Positions 21,111 through 33,530 of a DNA stretch of 64,000 nucleotides are shown piece by piece. The notes under the pieces were generated by a model. The model had not been told where the DNA came from. It worked only from the letters and a program-made list of their open reading frames with translations, and did not search any database. The DNA comes from Histoplasma ohiense. Its lineage: Eukaryota; Ascomycota; Eurotiomycetes; Onygenales; Ajellomycetaceae. Positions within the stretch are counted from its first letter, which is position 1. Each line of letters opens with the position of its first letter. The stretch lies in contig JAEVHH010000004.1 in assembly GCA_017607445.1 (NCBI GenBank), positions 62,001 through 126,000 on the forward strand. The letters are read 5' to 3'. The translations under genes were made by a program, and so were the position numbers.

Positions 21111-24100
21111 GCTCATTTTCTTTGTCTTTTTCTTGCTTGTATATTTTATCTTTTGTATTTATTATACCCAAATTGAATTTTTTTTTTCTTCTTTTTTCTC
21201 TTTTCTCTGATAAAATCCTTCTAAAAAGAATGCATTTGATTGAAGTTTGAGTGAGATTTGTGCTTCTAGTGTTTTTTGATTTAAGATTTGCACTTCTGGC
21301 ATCTTTCAACTTGAAGTTTGCACTTTTGATGTTTGAAAATATGTTGGTTTTGTATTTGTCATTCATTTTCTTGTTCAAGAAAGATTTTGAATGTCTGAGT
21401 GTTCAATATGTTTTCTTCTGATTTCCATGTATCATCACTAGGACCCCAACCTGTCCATCTCACAAGATATTTCAGAGGTTTGTTTTTTCATTGTCATTTT
21501 TTAAGAATTTCTTCAACTTGATATTCTTCTTCATCATCAACAAGTTCCAGTCCTGGTTCTGGTAGAGCTCCATTTCTGCGGTTGTATGGCTCCAATAAAG
21601 ATACATGAAATACAGAATGGATGCTTCTATATGAAGGTGGCAGTTCTAGTTTGTACACTTGTTTTCCAATGGTATTCAGAATCTTGAAGAGTTCAACATA
21701 TTTATGATTGAGTTTGCAAACTGGGTGCAGCAATTGGAGATTTTTTGCATTGAGTATGACATAGTCATCTATTTTAAATTGTTGAAGCTTATATTTTGCA
21801 TTGTAATAGGTTTTCTGTGCTTGTTGCATCTTTTGTAGATTCTTGATGAGCTTATAGCATGTTTCCTCAATATGTTTCATGCAGCTAGCAGCATGTATGG
21901 CGACTGGTTGTGGTGATTTGCTGACATTAATTTTCAAATCAGATTGATATCCCATTAAGACTTCCGTGGGTGCCATTCCAGTAGAGACATGTTGAGAGAT
22001 ATTGTAAACAAACTGCACCAGCAGTAGCCAGTGTGCTCAGTCATCTTGATGATAGTTGATAAAGCATCAGAGATAATGTTTCAAGGTTTGATTTTGTTGT
22101 TCTGTTTGACCATCTGTTTGAGGGTGAAAGGCTGTTGAAAGTTTCCGACATGCACCTAGCATATAACAAAAGATGGACCAATAATGGCTTGTAAACAGTG
22201 AATCTCAATCAAATATATGGTTTTTGAGTACTCTGTAAATTGTATAGAACTTGGTATAAATGATTTCCACTAGTTCATCAGCTGTAATGTTTTTGGTGCA
22301 AGGAATATAGATTGTAAACTTGATATATATATCCACAATCACTAAAATTGCATTGTAGATTTGGTGGAGGAATGTAGAGGCTGGCAAGCCTGTAATAAAA
22401 TCCATAGTAATGGATTCAAAAGGAGTTGATGATAAGAGAATTGTACCCAATTCTTCATATTGTCTGTGTCATTTTGACTTTACTCTTTGACAAGTATCAC
22501 AAGTGAATATATAATCTTTGATATTTCTGACTAGCCCATGTCAATAGTATTTGTTCTGAATACTGTCTATGGACTTTTTTATACCAAAGTGACCCCTCTG
22601 TGGATCATCATGGTTTGCACTGATAATTTCATCAATGAGTGTCTTTTGTTGAGAGACATACACACGACCATCAGCATGCAATATATCATTCTCAGAAATT
22701 GTTCATAGCATATTTTCAGTGACAGTCATATTCTTCTCTTTTATCTTCTTTCTTTGCTCAGCAGCAAAAGAATCAATCTTCTGTGCTTTACTCAGAAATG
22801 AGATGAAGGATTTGAGCATTTCTGTATATGCTGAGTCCTCAAGAATAGCCTTATTGACTGCAATCCAGGGCATATATTGCTCAACATGCATTGGAGGGGA
22901 AGAGTTTATGTGAGAGATAGAAGATATCAATGTATGAAGTGCTTTTCACTCATTAAAAGAAGCATTTTGCTCATTAGAGACTCATGCACAGACTACATCA
23001 GAAGAAATATCATTTTGAAAAGAAGTATCAGCTTTTCAGCCTAGTCTAACTCCATGTTTCAGCTTCTGTTGCAGGGTAGATAACATAGTTTGGCCATTAT
23101 AGGCCTCACTGTAGTCTGTGCGACAACTGGGCCCATCAGCTGAATTCTTTGATCCAGAGCAGTGCAGTAATACAAAATCATAAGCAGATAAAGCTTCCAC
23201 TCATCTGATCTGATGTCTGTTCAGTTCCTTAGTCATCATAAAGTACTGCAGATTGGCATAATCAGACCAGACTTGAATTGAATACTGACTTTTCTTCAGA
23301 TAGTGTCTTCAATTTTTAAATGCTGCTACAATAGTCAAGAGTTCTTTATCATGAGTATTATAATGCATTTCCACATCAATCAACTTTCTTGACCAGAAGG
23401 CAACTGAATGTCAGTGTCCATCATTCTGCAACTGTGACAGGATAGCAGTGACTGCAAAAGTGAACACATCAGATTCAATCTGAATATGCTGAGCTGGGTC
23501 AAAATGAGCTAATAGAGAAGCATGCATAAAGCACAATTTGAGCTCATTGAAAGCACTTTGAGCATCTTCTGTCCACATAAAAGTGGCTTTTCTTTCCCCC
23601 TTCTTACTCTCTTTTGTAAGTTCAAATAATGGGGCTGCAATAGAGGAGAAAGACTTAATAAATCACTGATAGAAATTAGCAAAGCTCAAGAAGGATTGAA
23701 CCTCTTTAATTGATTTAGATGTAGATCATTCCACAATAGTGGAGACTCTGTCTGACTTCATCTCAACATCATTTGTACCTATAACAAACCTCAGAAACAA
23801 GATCTTGTCCACTTCAAATTCACACTTAGAGAGTTTTGCAAATAGATTCACACACTCAAGATGTTCTAGCACCTTAGTAACATGCACTTTATGTTTCTGC
23901 TTTGAATTGGAGAATATGAGAATGTCGTCCAAATAGACAACGCAACATATATCCAACAAATCAGACAAGGCATTGTTAATGTATGCTTGAAATGTTGCTG
24001 GAGCATTAGCTAGTTCAAATGGCATAACTATATATTCAAAATGTTCATATCTTGTTCTAAAGACTGTCTTCCAACAGTCTTTTGCTGCTATAAGTATGCG

Positions 24101-24369
24101 GTGATAGGCATCTCAAAGGTCCAGCTTAGTGAATACCTTGGCTTTTGAAAGCCTATCAAGTAATTCACTTATTAGAGGTAGAGGATATTGGTTCTTGATG
24201 GTGATTCAATTTAACCCTCAATAGTCTACACAAAGACAGAGTCCACCATCTTTTTTGAGGACAAAGAGAATCAGTGCACCAGCCAGGCTACTGAACAGTT
24301 GTATTCACCCTTTATCTAATGCATTTTTTAAATATTCTCTTAGAGCAGCTAACTCAGTTTCAGAGAGAT
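21106..24369 (-). pseudogene. pol of B1, 3' part (RT to chromodomain tail)
   Basis: Continues the pol interrupted by A2 at 24370. RT keeps YLDD (23924-23935), but the FGLANA motif reads FELANA, a GGA-to-GAA change. RNase H is about 22,950-23,600. Integrase includes ITMDFITGLPAS (about 22,400) and the segment 21494-22018 (MQFVYNISQHVSTGMAPTEV). The chromodomain near 21,430-21,540 matches B3 (RWTGWGPSGDTWE). The tail to 21106 is Lys/Arg-rich (EKREKRRKKKF), suggesting a nuclear-localisation or nucleic-acid-binding end. Scattered TGA codons and frame breaks make it non-functional. Confidence 0.85.
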
Positions 24370-24840
24370 TGTAACGGGCGTACTTCGATTAACGATTTGG
24401 TACTATCCTAATTACAGATTACGAATTGATTAAGGAAAGAAAGAGAAAAGAAATCAGAAGAAAAGGTCGTACAAAGGGGGTTCTTATAGAGAAAAGTTCA
24501 GGGCAGAAGAATATCAGAAGCCACTCCACAGTGAAGCGCGGAGCAGAAGAACATTAAGAGATATGCATAAGAATTGTTAGAAGCTACACAAGCGCGGAAT
24601 GTGAGGTGGGGGAATCATTGAGGGCTACACAGAAGAATTGTTAGAGACTACACAAGCACAGAACACAGAGTGGGAGAACATAAGAAGCTACACAGAAGAA
24701 TTGTTAGAGACTACACAAGTGCAGAGCACAGAGTGGAAGAACATTGAGGATTACACAAGGTCACAACAGCCAGAAACAAGCAGATGCAGAAGAGGAGTTG
24801 ATTGCATAAGTTAATTACTAACAGATGCTAATCTGTCACA
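24370..24840 (-). repeat. 3' LTR of A2 (471 bp)
   Basis: TGTAACGGGCGTACTTCG to ATCTGTCACA. It differs from the 5' LTR at many CpG sites, which read TG or CA here. The pol stop lies inside its right edge. The polypurine tract GATAGAGGGGGATAA adjoins at 24841-24855. Confidence 0.95.
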
Positions 24841-27800
24841 TTATCCCCCTCTATCAGGGTGAGTGAGGACTCATAGATGTCGAGGGCGGCGGTGTCCTCC
24901 AAGGCAGATGTGGGTTCCCAGGTTGGATGATCATATTCTACCCATTTGATGAGGTATTCACAGCAGCAGTGGTTGGTTCTATCATCAAGAATTGCTTCAA
25001 TTTCCCACTTGAGTTCATTGTCTTCTTCTATGATGGCAGGTGGCTGCCAATTGGAGATTCTCTGTGAGGGGAATGGATCCTCGGCCGCGGGTCGGAGCAG
25101 GTTCATATGAAAGACATCATGGATGCCAGGTGGGGTGTTGAGTCAATAATCATGTGTGTCTAGCACTTTCTTCATCATATATTTGGCATGACAGTAATCT
25201 AGCATACACAAGAGGCAGTCTGTTCTTATGTTCTTGAGATTCAGTCAGACTTTGTCTTCTATATGGTATTGAGTCACAGGACTTCTTCTGATGTTCACTT
25301 GATCCTCATAATCTTGCTGAGCACTGGTCATTGAAGCTTCTGCTCATTCACAGGTCTTCTTCAGCTTGCTCATGATGTTCTCTGCCATCTGTATGAGGCT
25401 GCGGGCGTACGCAGTTTCTCAGAAAGTCTTGGAGAAGTCCAGGACCTCTAAGTTGTATCTGTGTAGAAGGAAGAATGAGCTTACACCTGTCATAGCAGAA
25501 TCTCAATCATTAATCACAATCTCAGCATATGGCAGCAGATTGCTCCAGTTGTCTTGCATGTAATTGCAGAACTTACAGAGGATGTTCTTTACTGTTTGTA
25601 TCATTCTCTCAGTAGCTTCATCAGTCTCTGGATGGTATGCTGTTGATAACTTTCATTCAATTCTTAATAATTGGCATACGCAGGCTCAGAGTGCACTGAC
25701 AAATTGACTGCCTCTATCTGACACAATGGATGAAGGCAGGCTGTGCATACAATAGAATGGGCTTCTGATGAAGGCATCTGCAACTACTTCAGCATCCATC
25801 TTATCACAGGGCTGTAGTATTACACTCTTGCTGAGTTGGTTGACAATGACTAGAATGTTCGTAGAACCTCCACTTTCAGGTAAGGAAACTGCAAAATTGA
25901 TAGCTATATCATGCCAAGTTTGGTCAGGGACAGATAGGGGTTTCAGCATCCCTTTTCAGTGTTCACACCATGCCATCACTGAGCCGCAGTGATCACAGTT
26001 GCGTACGAACCGGTGTATGTCTTTCGACATATCTGGCCAGTAGAATTCTCGGGCGATGATGTTGTACATGATTTCACATCCTGAGTGCCTGATCATTGGT
26101 GAGTCATGAATTTCTTGCATGATTCATGTTTGTAGAGATTCTGAATTGAGGACCCATTGTCTATCTCAAAAGCATAAGCAGTTGTCATTGTTGATTGAAC
26201 ATGCTGAGATATCTGTTCTTGGGTATACACCAGCAGGGAATTGAGATGCTTTACTTTGTATGGCTTCAGCAGCTTGCTGTCAGAATTCATCTGCTTCTGC
26301 CACTAGTCTTCATTGTTCTTCAAGTGAGGGTTCTTGAGCTCAGAACTGGTTGATATGTACACAGGGTTCATCTGATTGTATAGAACTTTCTATAATTGCA
26401 GGGTCAATTAACCAATGCTCTCAGTGTTTCCACCTGTCATCTAAGTCATCAGATGGTATATCTTGTTCTCAGCAGGACAGAGCATCTGCAAGGGTGTTCT
26501 CTACTTCAGATCAATAATGAATTGTGAATGAAAAACAGCTAAGAAACAATGATCAATGCATATGCCTCTCAATGAGCTTATGAGTGATTGTGAAGTATTC
26601 TAAATTCTTATGATCAGTAACAATCTCAAACTTCTCAACACTCATAAGTTTGGACTTCCATTCTTCAAGGCATTGTATGATCACTAGAAGCTCCTTGTCA
26701 TAGATCTCATAGTTGCATTCAGCGGGCGACATCTTTTTCAAGATGAAGGCACAGAGTTGTAGAACACCTTCATTATCATATTGCATTAGTGCCCCACCTA
26801 CTACATAACCCGAGGCATCTGTTTTGAGAATCATATGCTTATCTGAATCAAATGATTGCAGCATTGGGGTGCTTGTGAACATATGCTTCAGCTTTTTGAA
26901 TGCTGTGTCTGCTTTGTCAGTCCATTGGAATACAGCGTCTTTCCAGGTCAGATCTGTCAGTGGTTGTACAATATCAGAGAAGTCTTTGATGAATCTTCAA
27001 TAGAAGTTGATGAATCCTAGGAAGCTTCTAGTCCCTTTTACTGAGACTGGTGCCTCTCAGTTGAGGATTGCTTCCACCTTCTTAGAATCCATGTGTATGC
27101 CTTTTTCAGCTTTGATGATGAATTCTAGGTAGGTTGTAGACTTGATCTCAAAGTCACATTTGTCAATATCCACTTGCAGTTCAGCTTTTCATAGGTGGTC
27201 AAGAACTTGTTGTATGTGTTTATGATGCTCAGTAAACAATCCATCAGTGAAGATCAAGATATCATTCATGTACACTGAGGCGATCTCATTGAGCAGATCT
27301 CATAGAGCCCAGTTAATGTATTTCTGGAATGTACTCAGAGTGTTCACTAATCCAAAGGGGGTCACTGTCCATTCGTATAATCCATAACACATATGAAAGG
27401 CAGTTAGCCATTTGTCACCTTCATTAATCCTTATCTTGTAGAAGGCCACAGAGATGTCAAGTTTCATAAATCATTTTGCTTTTCCTATTCATTCAAGCAT
27501 TTCATTGATGAGTGGGAGGGGGTATTGATCCTTCTGTGTAATCTTGTTGAGTCCTCAATAGTCAACACAGAATTGTAAGCCTTCTTCTGATTTCTTCACA
27601 AACAGTACAGATGCTGCAGTGGGTGAGTTGCTAACACAAATGAAGTCTTTGTCTAGTAATCTGTTGAGTGTTTTTCATAGAATGAGGAGCTTGTTGTGTG
27701 ATATACTGTAGAGAGAACCTCAGGGCAGTTGCGGATCCTTACTGTCTTTCTTGATAAGCTCAATTGTATGATCTATACCAGGTCCTCAGTGAGAGGGAAG

Positions 27801-28406
27801 CTTTTCAGCTTCTTTCTCATTGAACACATCTGTGAAGTCTTCATACAATTCAGATAGTTTCTTGCACAGTTTCTTGAGGTCTTTGAGTTCTAACTTTTCT
27901 AACACTTTCTTGATATCTGTCATGCTAGCAGTGAACACTTGGACATTCTTCTTCTCATGCACTTGGTGGGTTAGTAGTTTGTATGCTTCCACTGATATCT
28001 GAGTGAGATCAGTGGTTCTATCGACATCCTTCTTGTAAACACAGTCGCCTTCTGGGAAAATAAGGCAGTGGTTGTGTGCGTCCAACAAGGTTCCAAATTC
28101 TGTGAGCCATGATAGACCAAGCATTAGATTGTACTCAAGATCTTGTATTTTGTATGCATATACATTCTTTTTCTCATGTCCTTCTACATTGACATTAAAT
28201 CTTATCATGTTGTAGGAGGCGGATCCTCTGAGGCTGTCAAATTCACTGAGCTTACACAGTTTGAGAAAGGGGATACACTGGAGCTTATGCTTCTCGACCA
28301 GCTGGGTGTCTATAAGAGCATAGTGAAGGAAACCACTGTCTACCATTGCTTGTACATTGACTAAGCTATTTACAATGACAGAGACTATGATTGCATCCAC
28401 TTGCAT
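24828..28406 (-). pseudogene. pol of A2: protease to chromodomain
   Basis: The protease opens at 28406 with an intact DSG (AMVDSGFLHYALI) and the frame runs to 27786. RT is about 27,780-26,990 with the catalytic motif YMND at 27261-27272. RNase H is open at 26553-26882 (KTDASGYVVGGALMQYDNEG). Integrase has a frame change near 26,290 and is open at 25686-25949 (DIAINFAVSLPESG, SIVSDRGSQFVSA). The chromodomain is open at 24828-25106 (EWEIEAILDDR-type start, CEYLIKWVEYDHPTWEP), and its stop falls 13 bases into the 3' LTR. Pol is in the -1 frame relative to gag, as in A3 and A5. Because the RT catalytic Asp is lost and stops remain, it cannot be active. Confidence 0.9.
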
Positions 28407-28439
28407 CTTCTGCTCAAATCTTCAGCTAGCTTTTTGCTC

Positions 28440-29347
28440 CTTGAGCTCTCATCTGTGTTTTAGAGCAAGAGCTCATCTTTTTTCTGTTCTTGCTTATCCG
28501 CGGGCGATGCAGTGTTCACATGTGTGAGGGGTTTACTCAGGGTGATTGCATTCGGACATTGATTTGTGAAGTGCTCTGGCTTGTCACAGCATATGCAGAC
28601 TCCTCTGGCAATTCAGTCAGCAGCATTCTTTTCTGAGACATTGGAGACTCTCAGACAGCTTGCATTCACATGTGGGACCCAGTTCATTGATTCTGATTCA
28701 GAGGCGGGGGGTGCTGCAGAGTGGTTCGGAGTGTACACATTTGTTCAGTGAAATCCTCTACAATTTTGAAGTGTGTGGAACTGAGACAGATCATTGTCCA
28801 ACAAGCAAAGATCAGTGCAGAATTCACTGTATGTTGAGAGCTTCAGACACTCTATACTTCAATTATGCAATTGGAAGTTCAAGTTCTTGAACAATATGTT
28901 GATTTTGATGGCATCATCCCAGTCTTGCCCACCTGCTTCTAGAAGCTTGCAATTGAATTCAGAAAGGTAAGTTGCCAACACAACATTCATCTGACAAGTT
29001 CAATTAAGCCAGTCTAACATCTTGGCTTGAAGCATAGAATTGAGGAAGAGAGAGTTAAGTTGTTGAAAGACTAGCTCTGGCATACACTGGTGGTTCTGGC
29101 AATGGCTCATCCAGGGTTGGAATTTTGCTAACACATCACCATCCAACCTGCTATAAATATACCACACTTGATTGAATAGCGAGCCTATTGCTTGTCCATC
29201 GATGTCCAATTTGGCATTCACTTTTGACTTCCACGCGAGGTAGAGTGCTAGGTCTCTCTCATATTTGTCAAGGATTGAGAGCTTCTCTCTTGAGGGCTTT
29301 TCATGAGGCGCGGGTGTAGAAGGAACAGTGAACACAGAAGTGCTCAT
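28440..29347 (-). pseudogene. gag of A2
   Basis: Starts MSTSVFTVPSTPAPHEKPS at 29347 and is open to a TGA after MLDWLN at 29000, an Arg or Trp site in other copies. The zinc knuckle CICCDKPEHFTNQC (28556-28597, C-x2-C-x4-H-x4-C) stays in the starting frame. Apart from few nonsense codons the capsid region is well preserved. The boundary with pol lies between the knuckle and 28406. Confidence 0.87.
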
Positions 29348-29848
29348 TTCAGCAAGTCATCATTGCAATTCAGCCATCTGTAGCACCTGTTGCTGGAGAA
29401 TGCTTCATAGATCTAAGTTGTCATCCACTGTGTTCAGGTGCAGTGGGTGTTCATAGAATTGTTCATAGTTCATTTCAATATCTAAGGACATGTAATAATA
29501 ATAAAAGAAAAGGAATACTTGTAGGCACTCAGTCCTCTCACAGACACTATTTGCAGTGTTGCAGTGCTAAGCTTGGTCAAGCTTCTTCATGAACACTATT
29601 CACAGTGTTATGGTTTGTAGGCACTCGGGCCTCATAGAACACAGTTGATTGTGTTTTGGATGCTTAGGCACAACAGTCTATATAACTAACAATAAGAGCA
29701 CTCAGACCCACAAGGGATCTCTTGTAACAACTAGGCACTCAGATCTGTAAACAACACACTTGAGTGTAAGAACTGGTAACAACACACTCAGGTGTAAGAA
29801 CTAATAACAAGGCACTCAGGTCTTAAACACAGAAGAATCAATTTGTAA
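29348..29848 (-). other. A2 leader with repeated CACTCAGG motif
   Basis: About 500 bp of untranslated DNA with many spaced variants of CACTCAG(G/A)(C/T), for example in the stretches at 29,520-29,540, 29,700-29,720 and 29,780-29,825. The same arrangement occurs in A1 and A5. No coding frame. Confidence 0.6.
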
Positions 29849-30319
29849 TGTAACAGGCATACTTCAATTAACAATTTGGTACTATCCTAATTACAGATTA
29901 CAAATTGATTAAGGAAAGAAAGAGAAAAGAAATCAGAAGAAAAGGTTGTACGAAGGGGGTTCTTATAGGGGAAAGTTCAGGGCGGAAGAATATCAGAAGC
30001 CGCTCCACAGTGGAGCGCGGAGCGGAAGAACATTAAGAGGTACGCGTAAGAATTGTTAGAAGCTACGCGAGCGCGGAACATGGGGCGGGGGAATCATTGA
30101 GGGCTATGCAGAAGAATTGTTAGAGACTACACAAGCACAGAACACAGAGCAGGAGAATGTAAGGAGCTACACAGAAGAATCATTAGAGACTACACAAGCG
30201 CGGAGCACAGAGCGGAAGAACATTGAGGGTTACGCGAGGTCACAACAGCCAGAAACGAGTGGGTGCAGGAGGGGAGTTGGTTGCGTAAGTTAATTACTAA
30301 CGGGTGCTAACCCGTCACA
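29849..30319 (-). repeat. 5' LTR of A2 (471 bp)
   Basis: TGTAACAGGCATAC to ACCCGTCACA, with two ~63-bp subrepeats. It retains many CpG (GTACGCGTAAG, GCGCGGAGC), in contrast to other A LTRs. The terminal palindrome ACGGGT-GCTA-ACCCGT is intact. Confidence 0.95.
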
Positions 30320-31024
30320 GAGATTGTATATTGACATAAATGAAGATTGCACATCAGACTTGAGATCTATACAGTGTTCCATCTCTTCTGATCTTTTCAT
30401 GCTTATAGCAGCTTCTTCTGAGAAGATATGTGTGTATGACATGACATAATCAGATAGATCAGTCAGCAAGTCTGAATACACAGCTGAGAATATGTGTGAA
30501 GCATGCTTTGAGTCTTTTGAATGTTCTGTAGATAATACTACAAGCATTTCTACTCTAGCTTCTGTGAGAACTTCAGCTAGAACATCTTGTTCAGAAATAA
30601 TTTGAGATTGTTGTTCATTCTCAGAGCTTCTAAAGAAGAATTGTCCATCTGATCAATCTATAAGAGGATTTGTTTGTCTTAACCAAGGAAATTCTAATAC
30701 AAGACTGTAGTCCTCCATCTTCATTGCATGAAAGGAATGAGATGTCTGCTGTGCATTACCCTTGTGATCAGTGACAGTAGTTGCAATGTTATACTCTTCA
30801 AAGGAGTGTATTATGCATTCATCAATTGACTTGACCATTTTGATTTTGCAGTGAGCAGCTTCTAGATTGTGATTCTTTGCTCAAAATTCATCAACACAGT
30901 TCACTTCTGACTCAGAGTCTACTAGCACAAGCACTTTTTGCAGATTCTTAGATGTAGCAAGTTCCACTGTGACAGTGAAGCTTAAGATGTTTTTGCATCA
31001 ACTTTCTGTGCTTATGACTGTCAT
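30320..31024 (-). pseudogene. pol of B1, 5' part (protease), cut by A2
   Basis: Begins at the ATG at 31024 and shows the protease active site as DSESE within LVLVDSESEVNCVDEF. The downstream segment KMEDYSLVLEFPWLRQTN is open at 30653-30838. The frame is -1 relative to gag. It stops at A2, after which the RT half resumes at 24369. Confidence 0.85.
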
Positions 31025-31044
31025 TGCAAGCTGAATGGCATATC

Positions 31045-32376
31045 TTAAGTGTTTTTTGAGTTCTTCAAGTTCTTCATATCTTTTGCATTGAGTTTTGAGA
31101 TGAGCTTGGTGTTTTTGGATTCATCTTTGGATTGTTTGAAACATGAATCAAAGATATGTCCTGGTCGCTTGCAATAACAGCAATATTTTGATTGGGTGGA
31201 GTCATCAGACTTTGTAGTGTCATTCCATCTGCATTTGTTTTGTGATCTATTATCAGCATTATTTCTGTTGTTAAAGCTTTGAGTGGGGTTTTTGAAATTT
31301 GACTTCTCTTTAAGCTTCTTCTGTCTCTCTGACAGATTCGATTCTGCCATTGCAAGTTTATGTAAAGTGGCATCATAGCTTAACTCTTCCAATTTGGTTG
31401 TATATTTGTCGAATTCTCAGCAAATGAAAGGTAGAACTTTCATATAGAGGTGTGATTTCCAATGATATTCACTATAAGAATGCCACAGACACTCTTCAAT
31501 TGATTGTAAATGTGAAGCAAATTGTTGAACTGTCTGATCTTCTTGTTGCTCTGTTTTTCAGTACTGTCTATCAGCATCTTGGAAACTTCTATCTGAATCA
31601 GTGACTTGACATTGCATCCAACTAACAAATTCTTCCCATGGTGGCAAAGTTCACATATCATGTGTATGTTGATACCAACATTGTTGCATCTCGACATTGA
31701 AATGAGTAACAGCTTTGATGATCTTTCAATGGTTGTGTTTGTTGTAGTAATCAAAATCACTGATATGGAAAGCAATAGCAGCTGTAACAAAGTTTTCAAA
31801 TTCTTTCATACTTTGACCTCAGAACTTTTCCACATCTCTTCAAGAAGAGTGACCACTCATGCCAGAATCTCAAAGTTCTAATTGCCAAAGTGGTACTCAA
31901 CTACATCTTCCACTGACAGTAGTCACAGCACTTTTCACTAAGATGTTGAGTGCTTGTAGTGTGGCTTCTGATGATCTGAGAATACTTGTGGTGTTATCAT
32001 GATTATCATTCACACTAGTTGCATCTCTACCATGATTTGAATGCACTTCTAGCATATTTCAGATGGCTGGAATTGTTCCATCCAATTTCTGTAGTAAAGT
32101 GTCACACCACTGTTGAAGTTCTCACAATTCTTTCTCAATCTGTAATTTTTTGATTCTTCTGGTCACAGCAATCTTCTTGACCTCAATTGCACTGAGATCT
32201 TCAGAAGAGATATCCTCTTCTGAACTATGTTCAGAGTTCAATTCCATAGAGGAAGGCAATGCTTGTTGCACACTTTCAGTGGCAGAAGTGTGTGTTTCAC
32301 AGTTTTCTTCCATGATGTTTGCTGCTTTGAGTTCAGCAGTAGCACGAGTACAGTGGATGCTGCAGATAGAGGCCAT
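31045..32376 (-). pseudogene. gag of B1
   Basis: Starts MASICSIHCTRATAEL at 32376, 48 bases inside the 5' LTR. It has an acidic N-terminal region (ELNSEHSSEEDISSEDLSA), then a capsid region broken by TGA codons at Trp sites. The zinc knuckle CCYCKRPGHIFDSC (C-x2-C-x4-H-x4-C) falls in the open stretch 31045-31392, which is in the starting frame. B2 and B3 have the same layout. Confidence 0.85.
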
Positions 32377-32423
32377 GACTATTACTCAACAGACTGTCTC
32401 TCAAAGATTGAGTGATTAGAAAC

Positions 32424-32693
32424 TGTGAGGTGTAGTGACAGTGTGAAGAGTAACAGTAGAAGATAGTTTATAACATAGCAGAGATAATAGTAATATATTG
32501 TAGAGTGTAATATAGTAGCATAACATAGTGTAGTGTAGCTAATTGCTAAGGAAGAAAAGAAAGAGAAAAAAGATGTGTGAAATACATACATTGATATATA
32601 TATATACATATAGAAATAGTGGTAGTGAGAGTATAATGGAAAGAGGTAAGAATAAGTGAAGATAATAAGGAAATAATAAACAAGTGCATTACA
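32424..32693 (-). repeat. B LTR 2, shared by B1 (5') and B2 (3')
   Basis: 270 bp, TGTGAGGTGTAG to GCATTACA. B1 gag lies to its left and the B2 polypurine tract and 3' UTR to its right, with no host or target sequence between units. Confidence 0.94.
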
Positions 32694-33443
32694 ATTGCCC
32701 CTCTTTTTTATAAGAGCTGCTCTCAGTGATTGTATAGATTGCTTGCTAGTAGATAATTGCATTCCTGTATTGTAAGTTCTGCTTGTTGATAGCAGTATAT
32801 CAATCACATCCCCTAGATAGCTTGTATATGTGTTGTTATTGATTTCCTAATGAGGTGGAATTGGCGGATTCTTTGGTTGCCAGGGGTTGTGTGCAGAGAA
32901 GCAAAAAGAATTTCTTTCCTCTTGAAGATTTCTCTTCTCTTTTAACTTGACCATCATCAAAGCTCTTAATATATTGTAGAGTGTAATATAGTAGTGTAAT
33001 GTAGTGTAGTGTAGCTAATCACTAAGGAAGAAAAGAAAGAGAAAGAAGATGTGCGAAATACATACATCAATATATATATATACATATAGAAATAGTGGTA
33101 GTGAGAGTATAATGGAAAGAGGTAAGAATAAGTGAAGATAATAAGGAAATAATAAACAAGTGCATTACAATTGCCCCTCTTTTTTATAAGAGCTGCTCTC
33201 AGCAATTGTATAGATTGCTTGCTAGTAGATAATTGCATTTCTGTATTGTAAGTTCTGCTTGTTGATAGCAGTATATCGATCGCGTCCCCTAGATAGCTTG
33301 TATGCGCGTTGTTATCAATTTCCTAATGAGGTGGAATTGGCAGATTCTTTGGTTGCCAGAAGTTGTGTGCAGAGAAGCAAAAAGAATTTCTTTCCTCTTG
33401 AAGATTTCTCTTCTCTTTTAACTTGATCATCATCAAAGCTCTT
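32492..33443. repeat. 476-bp tandem duplication at the B1/B2 junction
   Basis: Bases 32492-32967 (LTR positions 69-270 plus 274 bp of 3' UTR) are repeated at 32968-33443, so a second, 5'-truncated LTR ends at 33169. The joint reads AGCTCTT|AATATATTG, joining 3' UTR to LTR interior. B1 lacks this duplication; the B2/B3 junction has it. Confidence 0.88.
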
Positions 33444-33530
33444 TGCCCTTCTGCTGTGATTTTCTCATTAATAAAGATTTTTAAATTTTCATCAATTCTC
33501 TCTCTCTTTTCCTCCCTCCTTTTTTTTGAA

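Larger units (their letters stand above)
24370..30319 (-). mobile_element. Chromovirus A, copy A2, complete
   Basis: 5,950 bp with two 471-bp LTRs and target duplication GAGAT (24365-24369; 30320-30324). Joining the flanks restores the B pol sequence seen uninterrupted in B2 near 37,980. It retains the most CpG of any A copy, especially in the 5' LTR (CTACGCGAGCGCGG), so it is the youngest or least mutated A. Coding capacity is nevertheless broken. Confidence 0.96.
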
